DNA from: Pseudomonas sp. NCCP-436 | Lineage (GTDB): Bacteria > Pseudomonadota > Gammaproteobacteria > Pseudomonadales > Pseudomonadaceae | Length of the DNA stretch: 49,122 nt | Reading direction: 5' to 3' | Assembly (NCBI RefSeq): GCF_019656335.1 | Contig: NZ_BPLZ01000019.1 | Location: 1 to 49,122 of the forward strand | Shown here: positions 1-8,642 of the stretch, piece after piece | Position numbering within the stretch: position 1 is the first letter of the stretch | Layout of the letters: each line of letters starts with the position of its first letter | The notes under the pieces: generated by a model | What the model was told of the DNA's origin: nothing | The model's input: the letters and a program-made list of their open reading frames with translations, nothing else | Database searches by the model: none | Program-made: the position numbers and the translations under genes

Positions 1-118
1 CTTGACGACCATAGAGCGTTGGAACCACCTGATCCCATCCCGAACTCAGAAGTGAAACGACGCATCGCCGATGGTAGTGTGGTGCTTCACCATGTGAGAG
101 TAGGTCATCGTCAAGCTC
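1..118 (+). rRNA. rrf: 5S ribosomal RNA (about two 5' bases missing)
   Basis: This is the 5S rRNA of the large ribosomal subunit. The 5' strand (CTTGACGACC) pairs with the 3' end (GTCATCGTCAAG) to form the terminal helix, and the internal segments GGAACCACCTGATCCCATCC and GAACTCAGAAGTGAAAC are the conserved gammaproteobacterial 5S core. The Pseudomonas 5S normally begins TG before this sequence, so the window edge cuts off roughly two bases. It is the last gene of an rRNA operon whose 16S and 23S lie outside the window. Such repeated operons commonly end short-read contigs. Confidence 0.95.
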
Positions 119-124
119 CTATAC

Positions 125-163
125 GAACGCCCAGTTTGCTAACGCAGACTGGGCGTTCTTCTG
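125..163 (+). terminator. Rho-independent terminator of the rRNA operon
   Basis: A perfect 11-bp stem, GAACGCCCAGT at 125-135 and ACTGGGCGTTC at 148-158, has a 12-base loop and is followed by a short T-rich tail. It begins 7 bases after the 5S gene, as expected for the end of an rrn transcript. The roughly 200 bases from here to ubiC hold no gene that I can support. Confidence 0.85.
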
Positions 164-362
164 TCTGCGCAAAAAATGCGGCGGGGCGTCAAACCGCTTG
201 TCGAGCCCCGATGGCGCGCCGCCGCCAACTCTCTGGGCCCTGATCGTCGAAGCGATCCAATGCAGTTCTGATGCAGCCAAAGAACTCTTGGAGTCGAAGG
301 CGCATGCTATGTACGTCGGACGGTTGAGTGATGGCCCGGCGTGTTAGACTTGTGCGCTTTAA

Positions 363-932
363 ATGCGTGGTGACTTTCTCGTGCCGCATGCTGGTTCCAC
401 CGATTCGCCCTGCTGGCTGACTGCTGCGCAGCTTCAGCCTTTGCCAGTCGAGGATGTTTGCGAGTGGTTGTTCAATGAGGATTCACTGACCCGCCGCCTG
501 ACGGCGCTGTCTGTTGGCGCTTTCTCCGTCACCCCGCTGTACGAAGGCTGGCAATTGCTGCGCGGGGATGAATGTGCCGCTCTGGGGGTGAGCGAGTCTT
601 GCCAGGGCTGGGTGCGAGAGGTATATCTGCGTGGCCACGGTCAGCCTTGGGTATTTGCCCGTAGCGTAGCTACACGAGCTGCTCTGGAGGGATCCGGCCT
701 CAACTTGGCCGAGTTGGGCAGTCGCTCGCTGGGCGAGTTGCTGTTCAGCGATCGCGCTTTCGAGCGTGGCCAGTTGCAGGTCTGCCACTATCCCGCGGAC
801 TGGCTGCCTCCTGAGGTGCGTCAGTCAAGGCTCTGGGGCCGGCGCTCATGCTTCAGCCGTGCCAGTCTCGGTGTGCTGGTGACCGAGGTGTTTTTGCCGG
901 AGTTCTGGACGGTGATCGGCGCTACCCCATAG
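363..932 (+). CDS. ubiC: Chorismate pyruvate-lyase UbiC
   Basis: UbiC splits chorismate into 4-hydroxybenzoate and pyruvate, the first committed step of ubiquinone synthesis; it is a soluble cytosolic enzyme. The 189-residue product has the family pattern. R85 in WVREVYLRG and E175 in LVTEVFLPEFW match the product-binding Arg and Glu of the E. coli enzyme, and GSRSLGELLF lies in the middle. Start choice is uncertain: ATG at 363 has no clear ribosome-binding site, whereas GTG at 381 follows GGTGA at a good distance and would shorten the protein by six residues. ubiA follows after 75 bases on the same strand and uses the 4-hydroxybenzoate made here, so the two are probably co-transcribed. Confidence 0.93.
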   Translation: MRGDFLVPHAGSTDSPCWLTAAQLQPLPVEDVCEWLFNEDSLTRRLTALSVGAFSVTPLYEGWQLLRGDECAALGVSESCQGWVREVYLRGHGQPWVFARSVATRAALEGSGLNLAELGSRSLGELLFSDRAFERGQLQVCHYPADWLPPEVRQSRLWGRRSCFSRASLGVLVTEVFLPEFWTVIGATP

Positions 933-1007
933 GGCTTTACGATGGTGCCCAATGCCTCGAGGGCGCCAGGCTCCGTATAATCGGCTCAACCGGTTCGGAG
1001 ACGCCAT

Positions 1008-1901
1008 ATGTATACCCGCCTGCTGCAATCGATTAACCGCCTGCATCCACGCGCCTGGGACTTTATCCAGCTGATGCGCCTGGAAAAGCCCATCGGCATC
1101 TATCTGTTGCTGTGGCCTACGCTTTGGGCGCTCTGGGTAGCAGCTGAAGGCATGCCGAGCCTGAAGAATCTGTTCATCTTCGTGAGCGGAGTGATTCTGA
1201 TGCGTGCGGCCGGTTGTGTGATCAACGATTATGCCGACCGTAACTTCGATGGTCATGTCAGTCGCACCCGTGAACGTCCGCTGGCCAGCGGTCGGGTAAC
1301 GCCACGAGAAGCGTTGCTGCTGTTTGCCGTGCTGGTGGCACTGAGCTTCGTGCTGGTGCTGTTTACCAACAGCACTACCCTATGGCTGTCCTTCGGTGGG
1401 CTCGCTCTGGCGGCCTGCTACCCATTCATGAAGCGCTACACCTTCTATCCACAGGTAGTACTTGGTGCGGCTTTCTCCTGGGGTATGCCGATGGCCTTCA
1501 CTGCCGAGACTGGTGGTCTGCCACCGGAGGCTTGGTTGCTGTACATCGCTAACCTGCTTTGGACCGTGGCCTATGACACCTATTACGCTATGGCAGATCG
1601 TGAGGACGACCTGAAGATCGGGGTGAAGTCCACCGCCATTCTGTTTGGCGAGGCCGACCGTCTGATCATCCTCGTATTGCAGGGGCTGTCGCTGCTGTGT
1701 CTGCTGCTGGCCGGTGCCCGCTTCGATCTTGGCCTGTACTTTCATCTCGGCCTGTTGGTTGCTGCTGGCTGCTTTATCTGGGAGTTCTGGGTAACGCGCC
1801 GACGCGAGCCGCTGGTTTGTTTTCGAGCATTCCTGCACAACCACTGGGCCGGTCTGGCGATTTTCCTTGGCATTGCCTTGGACTATGCGCTAGGCGCCTG
1901 A
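1008..1901 (+). CDS. ubiA: 4-hydroxybenzoate octaprenyl/polyprenyltransferase UbiA
   Basis: UbiA attaches the polyprenyl tail to 4-hydroxybenzoate in the inner membrane, the second step of ubiquinone synthesis. The 297-residue protein has eight to nine hydrophobic segments and both Asp-rich motifs that bind Mg-prenyl diphosphate: NDYADRNFD (N73, D74, D77, D81) and [12 protein letters not shown] (D190, D197, D200, D201). The intervening ERPLASG segment is also typical. Length is normal for the family. ATG at 1008 follows GGAGA at a suitable distance. It lies directly downstream of ubiC. After its stop comes a Pho box, so transcription of phoBR has its own promoter. Confidence 0.96.
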   Translation: MYTRLLQSINRLHPRAWDFIQLMRLEKPIGIYLLLWPTLWALWVAAEGMPSLKNLFIFVSGVILMRAAGCVINDYADRNFDGHVSRTRERPLASGRVTPREALLLFAVLVALSFVLVLFTNSTTLWLSFGGLALAACYPFMKRYTFYPQVVLGAAFSWGMPMAFTAETGGLPPEAWLLYIANLLWTVAYDTYYAMADREDDLKIGVKSTAILFGEADRLIILVLQGLSLLCLLLAGARFDLGLYFHLGLLVAAGCFIWEFWVTRRREPLVCFRAFLHNHWAGLAIFLGIALDYALGA

Positions 1902-1913
1902 TGCGCCCTATAG

Positions 1914-1947
1914 CTGTCATACCGCTGCAATATTTTCGTTATCTAAT
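1914..1947 (+). promoter_or_regulatory. Pho box and -10 element of the phoBR promoter
   Basis: Two 7-bp direct repeats, CTGTCAT at 1914-1920 and CTGCAAT at 1925-1931, are separated by 4 bases. This is the layout of a Pho box (7-bp repeats every 11 bp), with the second repeat one base off. A -10-like TCTAAT (1942-1947) lies 10 bases downstream, the spacing of PhoB-activated promoters where the box replaces the -35 element. phoB begins 38 bases after the -10 element. The site implies positive autoregulation of phoBR under phosphate starvation (inference from the family). Confidence 0.8.
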
Positions 1948-1984
1948 GCTGGTTACGACAGTTTTATGAATGAGGCTCAACCCC

Positions 1985-2674
1985 ATGGTTGGCAAGAACA
2001 TCCTGATCGTTGACGACGAGGCGCCGATTCGCGAGATGATTGCGGTGGCGCTGGAAATGGCCGGTTACGTCTGCCTGGAGGCTGAGAATGCCCAGCAGGC
2101 TCATGCCGCCATCGTCGACCGCAAGCCCAGTCTGATCCTGCTCGACTGGATGTTGCCTGGCACCACAGGCATTGAGCTTGCCCGACGGCTGAAACGCGAT
2201 GAGCTGACCGGGGACATCCCGATCATTATGCTCACGGCCAAAGGCGAGGAGGACAATAAGATTCAGGGTTTGGAAGTGGGCGCCGATGACTACATTACCA
2301 AGCCCTTCTCGCCTCGTGAGCTGGTGGCCCGCCTGAAGGCGGTGCTGCGACGTGCAGGGGCTGGTGACAACGAGACTCCAATCGAGATTGGCGGGCTGGT
2401 GCTCGATCCGCTCAGCCATCGCGTTACCATCAACGGTCAGCCGGCGGAGATGGGGCCGACCGAATACCGCCTGTTGCAGTTCTTCATGACTCACCAGGAA
2501 CGTGCCTACACCCGCAGTCAGTTGCTTGACCAGGTCTGGGGCGGCAACGTCTATGTCGAAGAACGTACTGTCGACGTGCATATCCGGCGTTTGCGCAAGG
2601 CGCTGGGTAGTGACTACGAGAATCTGGTGCAGACCGTGCGTGGCACCGGCTATCGTTTCTCCACCAAGGGCTGA
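1985..2674 (+). CDS. phoB: Phosphate regulon response regulator PhoB
   Basis: PhoB is the DNA-binding response regulator that activates phosphate-starvation genes after phosphorylation by PhoR. The 229-residue protein has an N-terminal receiver domain with acidic residues D10/D11, phosphoacceptor D54 in [11 protein letters not shown]84 and K106. A C-terminal winged-helix (OmpR type) domain spans about residues 130-229, ending in [14 protein letters not shown] and VRGTGYRFS. An upstream ATG at 1970 is in frame, but ATG 1985 has GAGG nine bases before it and gives the usual length and N-terminus ([12 protein letters not shown]). phoR follows after 39 bases. A Pho box precedes the gene. Confidence 0.97.
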   Translation: MVGKNILIVDDEAPIREMIAVALEMAGYVCLEAENAQQAHAAIVDRKPSLILLDWMLPGTTGIELARRLKRDELTGDIPIIMLTAKGEEDNKIQGLEVGADDYITKPFSPRELVARLKAVLRRAGAGDNETPIEIGGLVLDPLSHRVTINGQPAEMGPTEYRLLQFFMTHQERAYTRSQLLDQVWGGNVYVEERTVDVHIRRLRKALGSDYENLVQTVRGTGYRFSTKG

Positions 2675-2713
2675 GCCTGAGCTAGTGTCTGGCTGGCCCG
2701 TTGTCCCACAAGG

Positions 2714-4030
2714 ATGCGCCTCATCTTGAATCAGGATTGGCGTGGCGCCATGGTGCGCCGAATGTTGCTGCTGATAGCTGGCTGCCTACTGCTCGGCTTT
2801 ATCACCGGAGAGTATGGCTGGGCCATGGCGGCAGGGCTTGCGCTTCACCTCGGCTGGACGCTTAGCCAATTGCTGCGTTTGCACAAATGGTTGCTTGAGC
2901 ATCGTCCGGATGAGCCGCCGCCTGATGGTTACGGCCTCTGGGGGGAGGTATTCGACAGCATCTACCATCTGCAGCGGCGCAACCAGAAGGCGCGTGGGCG
3001 CCTGCAGGCAGTGATCGACCGTGTTCAGGAGTCTACCGCGGCGCTCAAGGATGCAGTGGTGATGCTCGATAGCCAGGGCAATCTGGAGTGGTGGAACCGC
3101 GCTGCGGAGACCCTGCTCGGTCTGAAGACACCACAGGACAGTGGTCAGCCCATCACCAACCTAGTGCGAAATCCCCGCTTCAAGGATTACTTCGAGCGTG
3201 GACAGTATGCCGACGCGCTGGAAATCCCTTCGCCACTAAATGATCGCCTGCGCTTGCAGGTGTACGTTACCCGCTACGGCAATCAGGAGCACCTGTTGCT
3301 GGTACGTGATGTGACGCGGCTGCACCAGTTGGAGCAGATGCGTAAGGACTTCGTGGCCAATGTTTCACACGAGCTGCGTACGCCGTTGACGGTGATCAGT
3401 GGCTATCTGGAGACGCTGCTGGACAATGTCGAGGAGGTCAATCCGCGTTGGCAGCGGGCATTGCAGCAGATGCAGCAGCAGAGTACGCGGATGCAGGCGT
3501 TACTGAATGATCTGTTGCTGCTGGCCAGGCTGGAGGCTACCGATTATCCCTCTGACAACCAGCCGGTTGCTGTTCACCGCCTGTTGCAGGTGGTCGTGCA
3601 TGATGCGCAGGCCCTATCGGCCGGGCAGCATCGGATTGAGCTGGATGCCGATCCGTTGCTGTGTCTGAAGGGAAGCGAGGGTGAGCTGCGCAGTGCCTTT
3701 TCCAACCTGGTGTTCAATGCCGTGAAGTACACCCCGGCGGGTGGTGAAATTCGTATCTGCTGGCGAACCGACGAAGATGGCGCGCAACTGCTGGTCGAAG
3801 ATACCGGTATCGGTATCGAGGCCAAGCACCTGCCGCGTCTTACCGAGCGTTTCTACCGGGTTGATTCGAGTCGGGCCAGCACCACCGGTGGCACCGGGCT
3901 GGGATTGGCAATCGTCAAGCACGTATTGTTGCGCCACCGTGGTCAGTTGAGGGTTGTCAGCGAGGTCGGACGCGGCAGCATCTTCAGCTGTCATTTTGCC
4001 TCTGCGCAGGTGGTGCCTGACAGGCATTGA
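2714..4030 (+). CDS. phoR: Phosphate regulon sensor histidine kinase PhoR
   Basis: PhoR is the inner-membrane kinase/phosphatase that controls PhoB in response to the state of the Pst phosphate transporter. The 438-residue protein has a hydrophobic hairpin at about residues 15-52, a linker, a PAS domain (about 98-205), a HisKA domain with H219 in FVANVSHELRTP, and an HATPase domain with N-box N335 (NLVFNAVKYTP), G1 box DTGIGI (363-368) and G2 box GGTGLGLAIV (392-401). There is no large periplasmic sensor, as usual for PhoR. The spacing of AAGG to ATG 2714 is too short to be convincing, but MRLILNQDW fits Pseudomonas PhoR N-termini. It forms an operon with phoB. Confidence 0.96.
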   Translation: MRLILNQDWRGAMVRRMLLLIAGCLLLGFITGEYGWAMAAGLALHLGWTLSQLLRLHKWLLEHRPDEPPPDGYGLWGEVFDSIYHLQRRNQKARGRLQAVIDRVQESTAALKDAVVMLDSQGNLEWWNRAAETLLGLKTPQDSGQPITNLVRNPRFKDYFERGQYADALEIPSPLNDRLRLQVYVTRYGNQEHLLLVRDVTRLHQLEQMRKDFVANVSHELRTPLTVISGYLETLLDNVEEVNPRWQRALQQMQQQSTRMQALLNDLLLLARLEATDYPSDNQPVAVHRLLQVVVHDAQALSAGQHRIELDADPLLCLKGSEGELRSAFSNLVFNAVKYTPAGGEIRICWRTDEDGAQLLVEDTGIGIEAKHLPRLTERFYRVDSSRASTTGGTGLGLAIVKHVLLRHRGQLRVVSEVGRGSIFSCHFASAQVVPDRH

Positions 4031-4100
4031 AGCTGCCTTTGCTTGCAATCGTTGTGTACTGCCTCCAACCTAGGACGGTCATTGGCCTTTACCTACGTTC

Positions 4101-5441
4101 ATGGATCCGTCTACCAGTCTTTCCGTCTCCACGCTATGGGCCGATCTCGGTCTGCTGCTGTTTGCCCTTTTCCTGGTCGTGCTCAACGGCTTCTTCGTCG
4201 CCGCCGAGTTTGCCATCGTTCGTCTGCGTGCCACCAAGGTCGAAGCCCTGGCGGAGGCGCACGGCTGGCGTGGGCGCATACTGCGCACCGTTCACAATCA
4301 GATGGATGCCTATCTGTCGGCCTGTCAGCTGGGTATTACCCTGGCCTCACTGGGCCTTGGGTGGGTCGGTGAGCCGGCTTTCGCCGAGTTGTTGACTCCC
4401 TTGCTCTACGCGCTGGGCATCGAGTCGCCACAGGTGATTCATGGCATTGCCTTCTTTACCGCGTTCTCGATCATTTCCTATCTGCATATTGTCATTGGCG
4501 AGCTGGCACCCAAGTCCTGGGCGATTCGCAAGCCGGAAATGCTTTCGCTGTGGACGGCGGTACCGCTATATGCCTTCTACTGGCTGATGTATCCGGCCAT
4601 CTTCGTGCTCAATGCCAGTGCCAACGCCATCCTGCGTATTGCCGGGCAGGGCGAGCCGGGATCTCACCACGAACATCACTACAGTCGCGAGGAACTGAAG
4701 CTGATCCTGCATTCCAGTCGCGCCAGTTCCAGCGAGGATCAGGACATGCGTGTACTCGCCTCGGCCGTGGAGCTGAGTGAGCTGGAGGTGGTGGACTGGG
4801 CCAACTCGCGTGAGGATCTGGTGTTCATCGAGCTTGGCGCAAGCCTTGACGAGGTGTTTGAGGTACTGCGGCGACACAAATACAGCCGCTACCCAATCTT
4901 CGATGAAGACCTTGGCGAATTTATCGGGGTGCTGCATATCAAGGATTTGCTGCTGCATCTGTCGCGTCTGGATACGCGGCCGCAGTCCGTTGAGCTGGAT
5001 GAGCTGATGCACCCGCTGGAGCGAGTCAACCGACACATGCCGCTGACCCAGTTGCTCGAACGTTTCCGCCAGGGTAGTGCGCACTTCGCGGTGGTCGAGG
5101 AGGCCGACGGCAAGGTGATCGGTTACCTGACCATGGAGGATGTGCTGGAGGCGCTGGTTGGCGACATTCAGGATGAGCACCGCAAGGCCGAGCGCGGCAT
5201 CCTTGCCTACCAGCCGGGCAAGCTGCTGGTGCGGGGGGATACGCCGCTGGCCAAGGTCGAGCGTCTGCTTGGTGTCGATTTGGATCACATCGAGGCGGAG
5301 ACACTGGCCGGATTGATCTATGACAGCCTCAAGCGTATGCCGGAGGAGGATGAGGTGCTGGAAACCGAGGGGTTGCGCATTATCGTCAAGAAAATGAAGG
5401 GCCCCAAGGTGGTGCTGGCCAAGGTGCTCCGCCTCGGATAG
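4101..5441 (+). CDS. CNNM/CBS/CorC-HlyC-domain membrane protein (hemolysin-like family)
   Basis: This is a member of the CorC/HlyC-type family, often annotated as hemolysin. Members are inner-membrane proteins linked to Mg2+/Co2+ efflux or ion homeostasis; true haemolytic activity is not expected. The 446-residue protein has a CNNM (DUF21) transmembrane domain at about 10-195, with LVVLNGFFVAAEFAIVRLR and IVIGELAPKSWAI, then a pair of CBS domains (about 215-345; YSRYPIFDEDLGEFIGVLHIKD and FAVVEEADGKVIGYLTMEDVLE) and a C-terminal transporter-associated domain (about 360-440). CBS pairs usually bind adenosyl nucleotides. It follows phoR by 70 bases with no visible terminator. No good ribosome-binding site is visible before ATG 4101, so the start is less certain. 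Confidence 0.9.
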   Translation: MDPSTSLSVSTLWADLGLLLFALFLVVLNGFFVAAEFAIVRLRATKVEALAEAHGWRGRILRTVHNQMDAYLSACQLGITLASLGLGWVGEPAFAELLTPLLYALGIESPQVIHGIAFFTAFSIISYLHIVIGELAPKSWAIRKPEMLSLWTAVPLYAFYWLMYPAIFVLNASANAILRIAGQGEPGSHHEHHYSREELKLILHSSRASSSEDQDMRVLASAVELSELEVVDWANSREDLVFIELGASLDEVFEVLRRHKYSRYPIFDEDLGEFIGVLHIKDLLLHLSRLDTRPQSVELDELMHPLERVNRHMPLTQLLERFRQGSAHFAVVEEADGKVIGYLTMEDVLEALVGDIQDEHRKAERGILAYQPGKLLVRGDTPLAKVERLLGVDLDHIEAETLAGLIYDSLKRMPEEDEVLETEGLRIIVKKMKGPKVVLAKVLRLG

Positions 5442-5597
5442 GACAGTAACCGTATACCGGGAACAGGGCTGTGGGACGCTTTAGAAGAGTAGTGCGGGTG
5501 CCGGCTGGCCAGGCGTGAACTGATCCAGTAGGGTGTGCTTCTTCCGGTAGTGGCAGCCAGTGTAGTGCCGCAGAGTTTTGTTGTGAGGAATGAACGC

Positions 5598-6746
5598 ATG
5601 AGTGCCCCCGTCGTGATCATCGGAACTGGCCTGGCCGGCTATAACCTGGCCAGGGAGTGGCGCAAGCTCGATACGCAGACGCCGCTGCTGCTGATCAGTG
5701 CCGATGACGGCCGCTTCTATTCCAAGCCGATGCTGTCCACCGGCTTCGCCAAGAACAAGGACGCCGAGGGGCTGGTGATGAGCGAAGCCGGTGCCATGGC
5801 CGAGCAGCTCGTGGCGGAGATCCGTACTCACACATCCGTAACCGGTATCGACCCGCGACAGCGGCGAGTGTGGATTGGCGAGGAGGTGGTGAATTATCGC
5901 GATCTGATCCTGGCCTGGGGGGCTGAGCCGATTCGCGTGCCGGTGGCGGGTGATGCTCAGGACTCGATCTTCCCGCTCAATGATCTGGAGGACTACGCGC
6001 GCTTGCGCGCTGCACTGACTGGCAAGCGCCGGGTATTGATACTCGGCGCCGGACTTATCGGCTGTGAGTTTGCCAACGACCTGCGTGCCGGTGGCTACGA
6101 AGTGGATGTGGTGGCCCCCTGTGAGCAGGTGATGCCCGGACTATTGCCCCCGTCGGCCGCCACGGCTGTACAGGCCGGTTTGCAGGGGATCGGCGTGCGC
6201 TTTTATCTTGGGCCGATGCTGGCCAGCCTGGATCATGCGGGGGACGCCTTGCTGGGCAGGTTGTCCGATGGCCAAATGATCGAGTGCGATGCAGTACTTT
6301 CGGCAGTCGGTCTGCGCCCACGTATCGCTCTAGCTGCAGCGGCAGGCCTTGAGGTTAATCGTGGGATAGTGGTGGATCGCCAGCTGCGCACTTCCCACGA
6401 CAACATATACGCGCTCGGTGATTGCGCCGAGGTGGACGGCCTCAATTTGCTCTATGTGATGCCGCTGATGGCCTGCGCACGGGCTCTGGCACGCACCCTG
6501 GCTGGTGAACCGATGGCGGTCGCCTACGGCCCCATGCCGGTCACGGTGAAAACTCCCGCCTGTCCGCTGGTGGTCTCCCCGCCGCCACGCGCTCGTCACG
6601 GTGAATGGACGGTGGAGGGAGCCGGTGAGAACATCCGGGCGCTGTGTCGGGACGAGTCCGGTGCTCTGCTGGGATATGCCCTGACTGGGGCGGCAGTGCA
6701 GGACAGACTGGCGCTCAACCGGGAGTTGCCTGCCGTGCTGGCATGA
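5598..6746 (+). CDS. rubB: Rubredoxin-NAD(+) reductase
   Basis: This FAD flavoprotein passes electrons from NADH to rubredoxin, which in pseudomonads serves alkane hydroxylation or oxidative-stress reactions. The 382-residue protein has the N-terminal FAD-binding [13 protein letters not shown], an NAD-binding Rossmann motif [19 protein letters not shown] near residue 145, and the C-terminal FAD motif [11 protein letters not shown] near 270. ATG 5598 is preceded by GAGGA at 8-bp spacing and gives the canonical [11 protein letters not shown] start; an upstream in-frame ATG at 5535 is rejected. The 156 bases between the preceding gene and this start hold no rubredoxin gene, although rubredoxin genes usually adjoin rubB in Pseudomonas. 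Confidence 0.93.
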   Translation: MSAPVVIIGTGLAGYNLAREWRKLDTQTPLLLISADDGRFYSKPMLSTGFAKNKDAEGLVMSEAGAMAEQLVAEIRTHTSVTGIDPRQRRVWIGEEVVNYRDLILAWGAEPIRVPVAGDAQDSIFPLNDLEDYARLRAALTGKRRVLILGAGLIGCEFANDLRAGGYEVDVVAPCEQVMPGLLPPSAATAVQAGLQGIGVRFYLGPMLASLDHAGDALLGRLSDGQMIECDAVLSAVGLRPRIALAAAAGLEVNRGIVVDRQLRTSHDNIYALGDCAEVDGLNLLYVMPLMACARALARTLAGEPMAVAYGPMPVTVKTPACPLVVSPPPRARHGEWTVEGAGENIRALCRDESGALLGYALTGAAVQDRLALNRELPAVLA

Positions 6747-6937
6747 TCGGCGGTCGTTCTGTCGGATACGCCGCGAAATTGTCCCATCAAACTGTCGGGT
6801 GAGGCTGGCGTCGCGTCGAACGTCATGCCATCCTCCCTGGGTCTGCCGCAGCGCAGAGCTGTTGCGGCGCCTTGGGCGCTGTTCTGGAAGAACAGCACGG
6901 ACACAACAACAAAAAACCGTCAAAGAGGCATCCATGT

Positions 6938-7210
6938 ATGCGTAAACCGGAACTTGCCGCCGCCATCGCCGAAAAGGCCGATCTGACCAAGGATCAGGCC
7001 AATCGTGTACTCAACGCCATATTGGAAGAAATCACCGCCGCACTGAACCGCAAGGACAGCGTGACTCTCGTTGGCTTCGGCACCTTTGTTCAGCGCCACC
7101 GTGGCGCGCGGACGGGGAAAAATCCGCAAACCGGTCAGCCGGTGAAGATCAAGGCCAGCAATACCGTTGCCTTCAAACCGGGCAAATCCCTGAAGGACGC
7201 AGTTAACTGA
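6938..7210 (+). CDS. hupA: HU family DNA-binding protein
   Basis: HU is a small nucleoid protein that bends and compacts DNA as a dimer. The 90-residue product matches the family end to end: an N-terminal helical dimerisation region (MRKPELAAAIAEKADLTKDQA), then VTLVGFGTFVQRHRGAR and the DNA-binding arm GKNPQTGQPVKIKASN, ending FKPGKSLKDAVN. ATG 6938 has AGAGG nine bases upstream; an overlapping out-of-frame ATG at 6934 is not the start. A strong terminator follows at once and 191 bases precede it, so it is likely a monocistronic, highly expressed unit. Confidence 0.94.
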   Translation: MRKPELAAAIAEKADLTKDQANRVLNAILEEITAALNRKDSVTLVGFGTFVQRHRGARTGKNPQTGQPVKIKASNTVAFKPGKSLKDAVN

Positions 7211-7219
7211 GCCCGCCTG

Positions 7220-7247
7220 CCCGGAGCCGCCCGGCTCCGGGTTTCCT
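7220..7247 (+). terminator. Rho-independent terminator after the HU gene
   Basis: A 9-bp perfect GC-rich stem, CCCGGAGCC at 7220-7228 and GGCTCCGGG at 7233-7241, with a 4-base loop is followed by TTTCCT, starting 9 bases after the HU stop codon. Confidence 0.8.
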
Positions 7248-7401
7248 GCCGGGCGATTTGCCGCGGCTTGTTCGTACCTGTCTTTTCCGATGCATTTTTC
7301 TTCGCTTCCCTGACGCCATTTCGGTGGGGTGAAGCGGATGTAGTCGTGAGGAAAAAGCACTACAATGTGCGCCCATCATCTTCGATTCTGAGGGGCCGTG
7401 C

Positions 7402-7797
7402 ATGAAATTTCGTTTTCTTCTGTGGATGCTGGGCCGCCTGATGGCCAAGGCCAGTCGTGATAACGCCGCATTCCGCCAGCAGCTCGAAGGGCGCGATCTG
7501 GTGTTTCAGCTGTACACCCTCGACGGCAAGGTGGCGCGGCACTTCATTGTTTCCGGTCAGCGTGTCAGCAGCCGTCGTGGGCCGGCCAGCGAGCCGGCTT
7601 TTGCCATCGGTTTTCGCGATGCGGTCTACGGCTTTGCTACCATGACGGCGAAGAACAAGCAATTGGCCTTTATGCAGGGCATCCAGAACAAGGACATCCA
7701 GATTCAGGGCAATCCGGCGCTGGTCATGTGGTTTCAGGGACTGACCAAGTATCTGGCGCCGAAAAAGAATACCGAGAGCACGAAAAAGGCGGCCTGA
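7402..7797 (+). CDS. SCP2-like sterol-binding-domain protein
   Basis: A 131-residue soluble protein whose central part (LVFQLYTLDGKVARHFIVSGQRV, EPAFAIGFRDAVYGFATMTAKN, IQGNPALVMWFQGLTK) resembles the SCP2 hydrophobic-ligand fold. Its position beside HU is the same in P. aeruginosa (from memory). Its ligand and role are unknown. The Lys-rich C-terminus (KKNTESTKKAA) looks unstructured. GAGGGG lies six bases before ATG 7402. The gene sits between the HU terminator and an exported protein. Confidence 0.8.
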   Translation: MKFRFLLWMLGRLMAKASRDNAAFRQQLEGRDLVFQLYTLDGKVARHFIVSGQRVSSRRGPASEPAFAIGFRDAVYGFATMTAKNKQLAFMQGIQNKDIQIQGNPALVMWFQGLTKYLAPKKNTESTKKAA

Positions 7798-7877
7798 GAT
7801 CGCTTCTGCACCATGGCTGCTGGCCCGTTGCTACGGCTTTGGCTAGGCTGGTGATGTGCCTTACGGAAAACCAGGCC

Positions 7878-8642
7878 ATGCGCTTCGCTCTGTTGCCCCT
7901 GCTGTCCTTGCTGATGGTTCCGGTGCGTGCCGAACCGGTTCCGCCACAAGCCTTGCTGCCGCTGTTCGAGCTGGCTGGTGTGTATCTGCTCTGTGAGCAG
8001 AGCCTGCCGTTGCTGCAGCGTGGACTGGAGACGGTCGAGCAACAACAGCTGGCGCCCCTGTTCGTCCCGGAGGAGTTGTGCCTAGATCTGGCCCGTCGGG
8101 TGAGCGGGTCGGTCGATTCCGCTGCAGTGGAACAGGTGCACAGTCTTCTTGATAGTCCACTGGCTCGACGCTTCACGGCAGCGGAGCGGGCAGTGGGCGA
8201 GGATCCGCGGGGGCTGAGCGAATACCGCCAGAGGCTCAGCCAGCAGCCTCCACGCGGTGTGCGCCTGGAGTTGGTGCGGCGGCTGGATGCGGCGGCGCTC
8301 ACCACCGAGCTGGCCAGCCTGCTGCGCTACGAAGTGGGCAAGACCCAGGCGCTGCTGGTGTTGCTGGCGCAGGGTGAGGATCTCGACGAGGCTGAACTGC
8401 AGACCCGTACCCAGGAGCAGGCGCGGGCGCTGCGCGAGTCCAGCGCCCAAGGCGTCGAGTCGTTCATGCTTTATGCCTACCGGCAGATGCCCAGCGATCA
8501 GTTGACAGAATATGCCGCGCTGTACGAACACCCCAGTGTCAGTCAGTTGCTTGGCGCCAGCCTTGAAGCTGTGCCTTTGCTGTTCGGTGAGCGTCGTGAG
8601 CGGTTACGTACTGCAACCAGTGCGCGCCCGACGCCTCAGTGA
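7878..8642 (+). CDS. Exported protein of unknown function
   Basis: I do not recognise a characterised family. The 254-residue product begins with a clear signal peptide (MRFALLPLLSLLMVPVRA, cleavage likely before EPVPP), so the mature protein should be periplasmic. The rest is largely helical with charged, Leu-rich repeats and no transmembrane segment or catalytic motif that I can identify. A longer open frame starts at 7728, but ATG 7878 places the signal peptide at the N-terminus. Its stop codon overlaps the 3' end of the convergent HDOD gene by 7 bases. The same gene position occurs in P. aeruginosa between recG and the HU gene (from memory). Confidence 0.72.
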   Translation: MRFALLPLLSLLMVPVRAEPVPPQALLPLFELAGVYLLCEQSLPLLQRGLETVEQQQLAPLFVPEELCLDLARRVSGSVDSAAVEQVHSLLDSPLARRFTAAERAVGEDPRGLSEYRQRLSQQPPRGVRLELVRRLDAAALTTELASLLRYEVGKTQALLVLLAQGEDLDEAELQTRTQEQARALRESSAQGVESFMLYAYRQMPSDQLTEYAALYEHPSVSQLLGASLEAVPLLFGERRERLRTATSARPTPQ

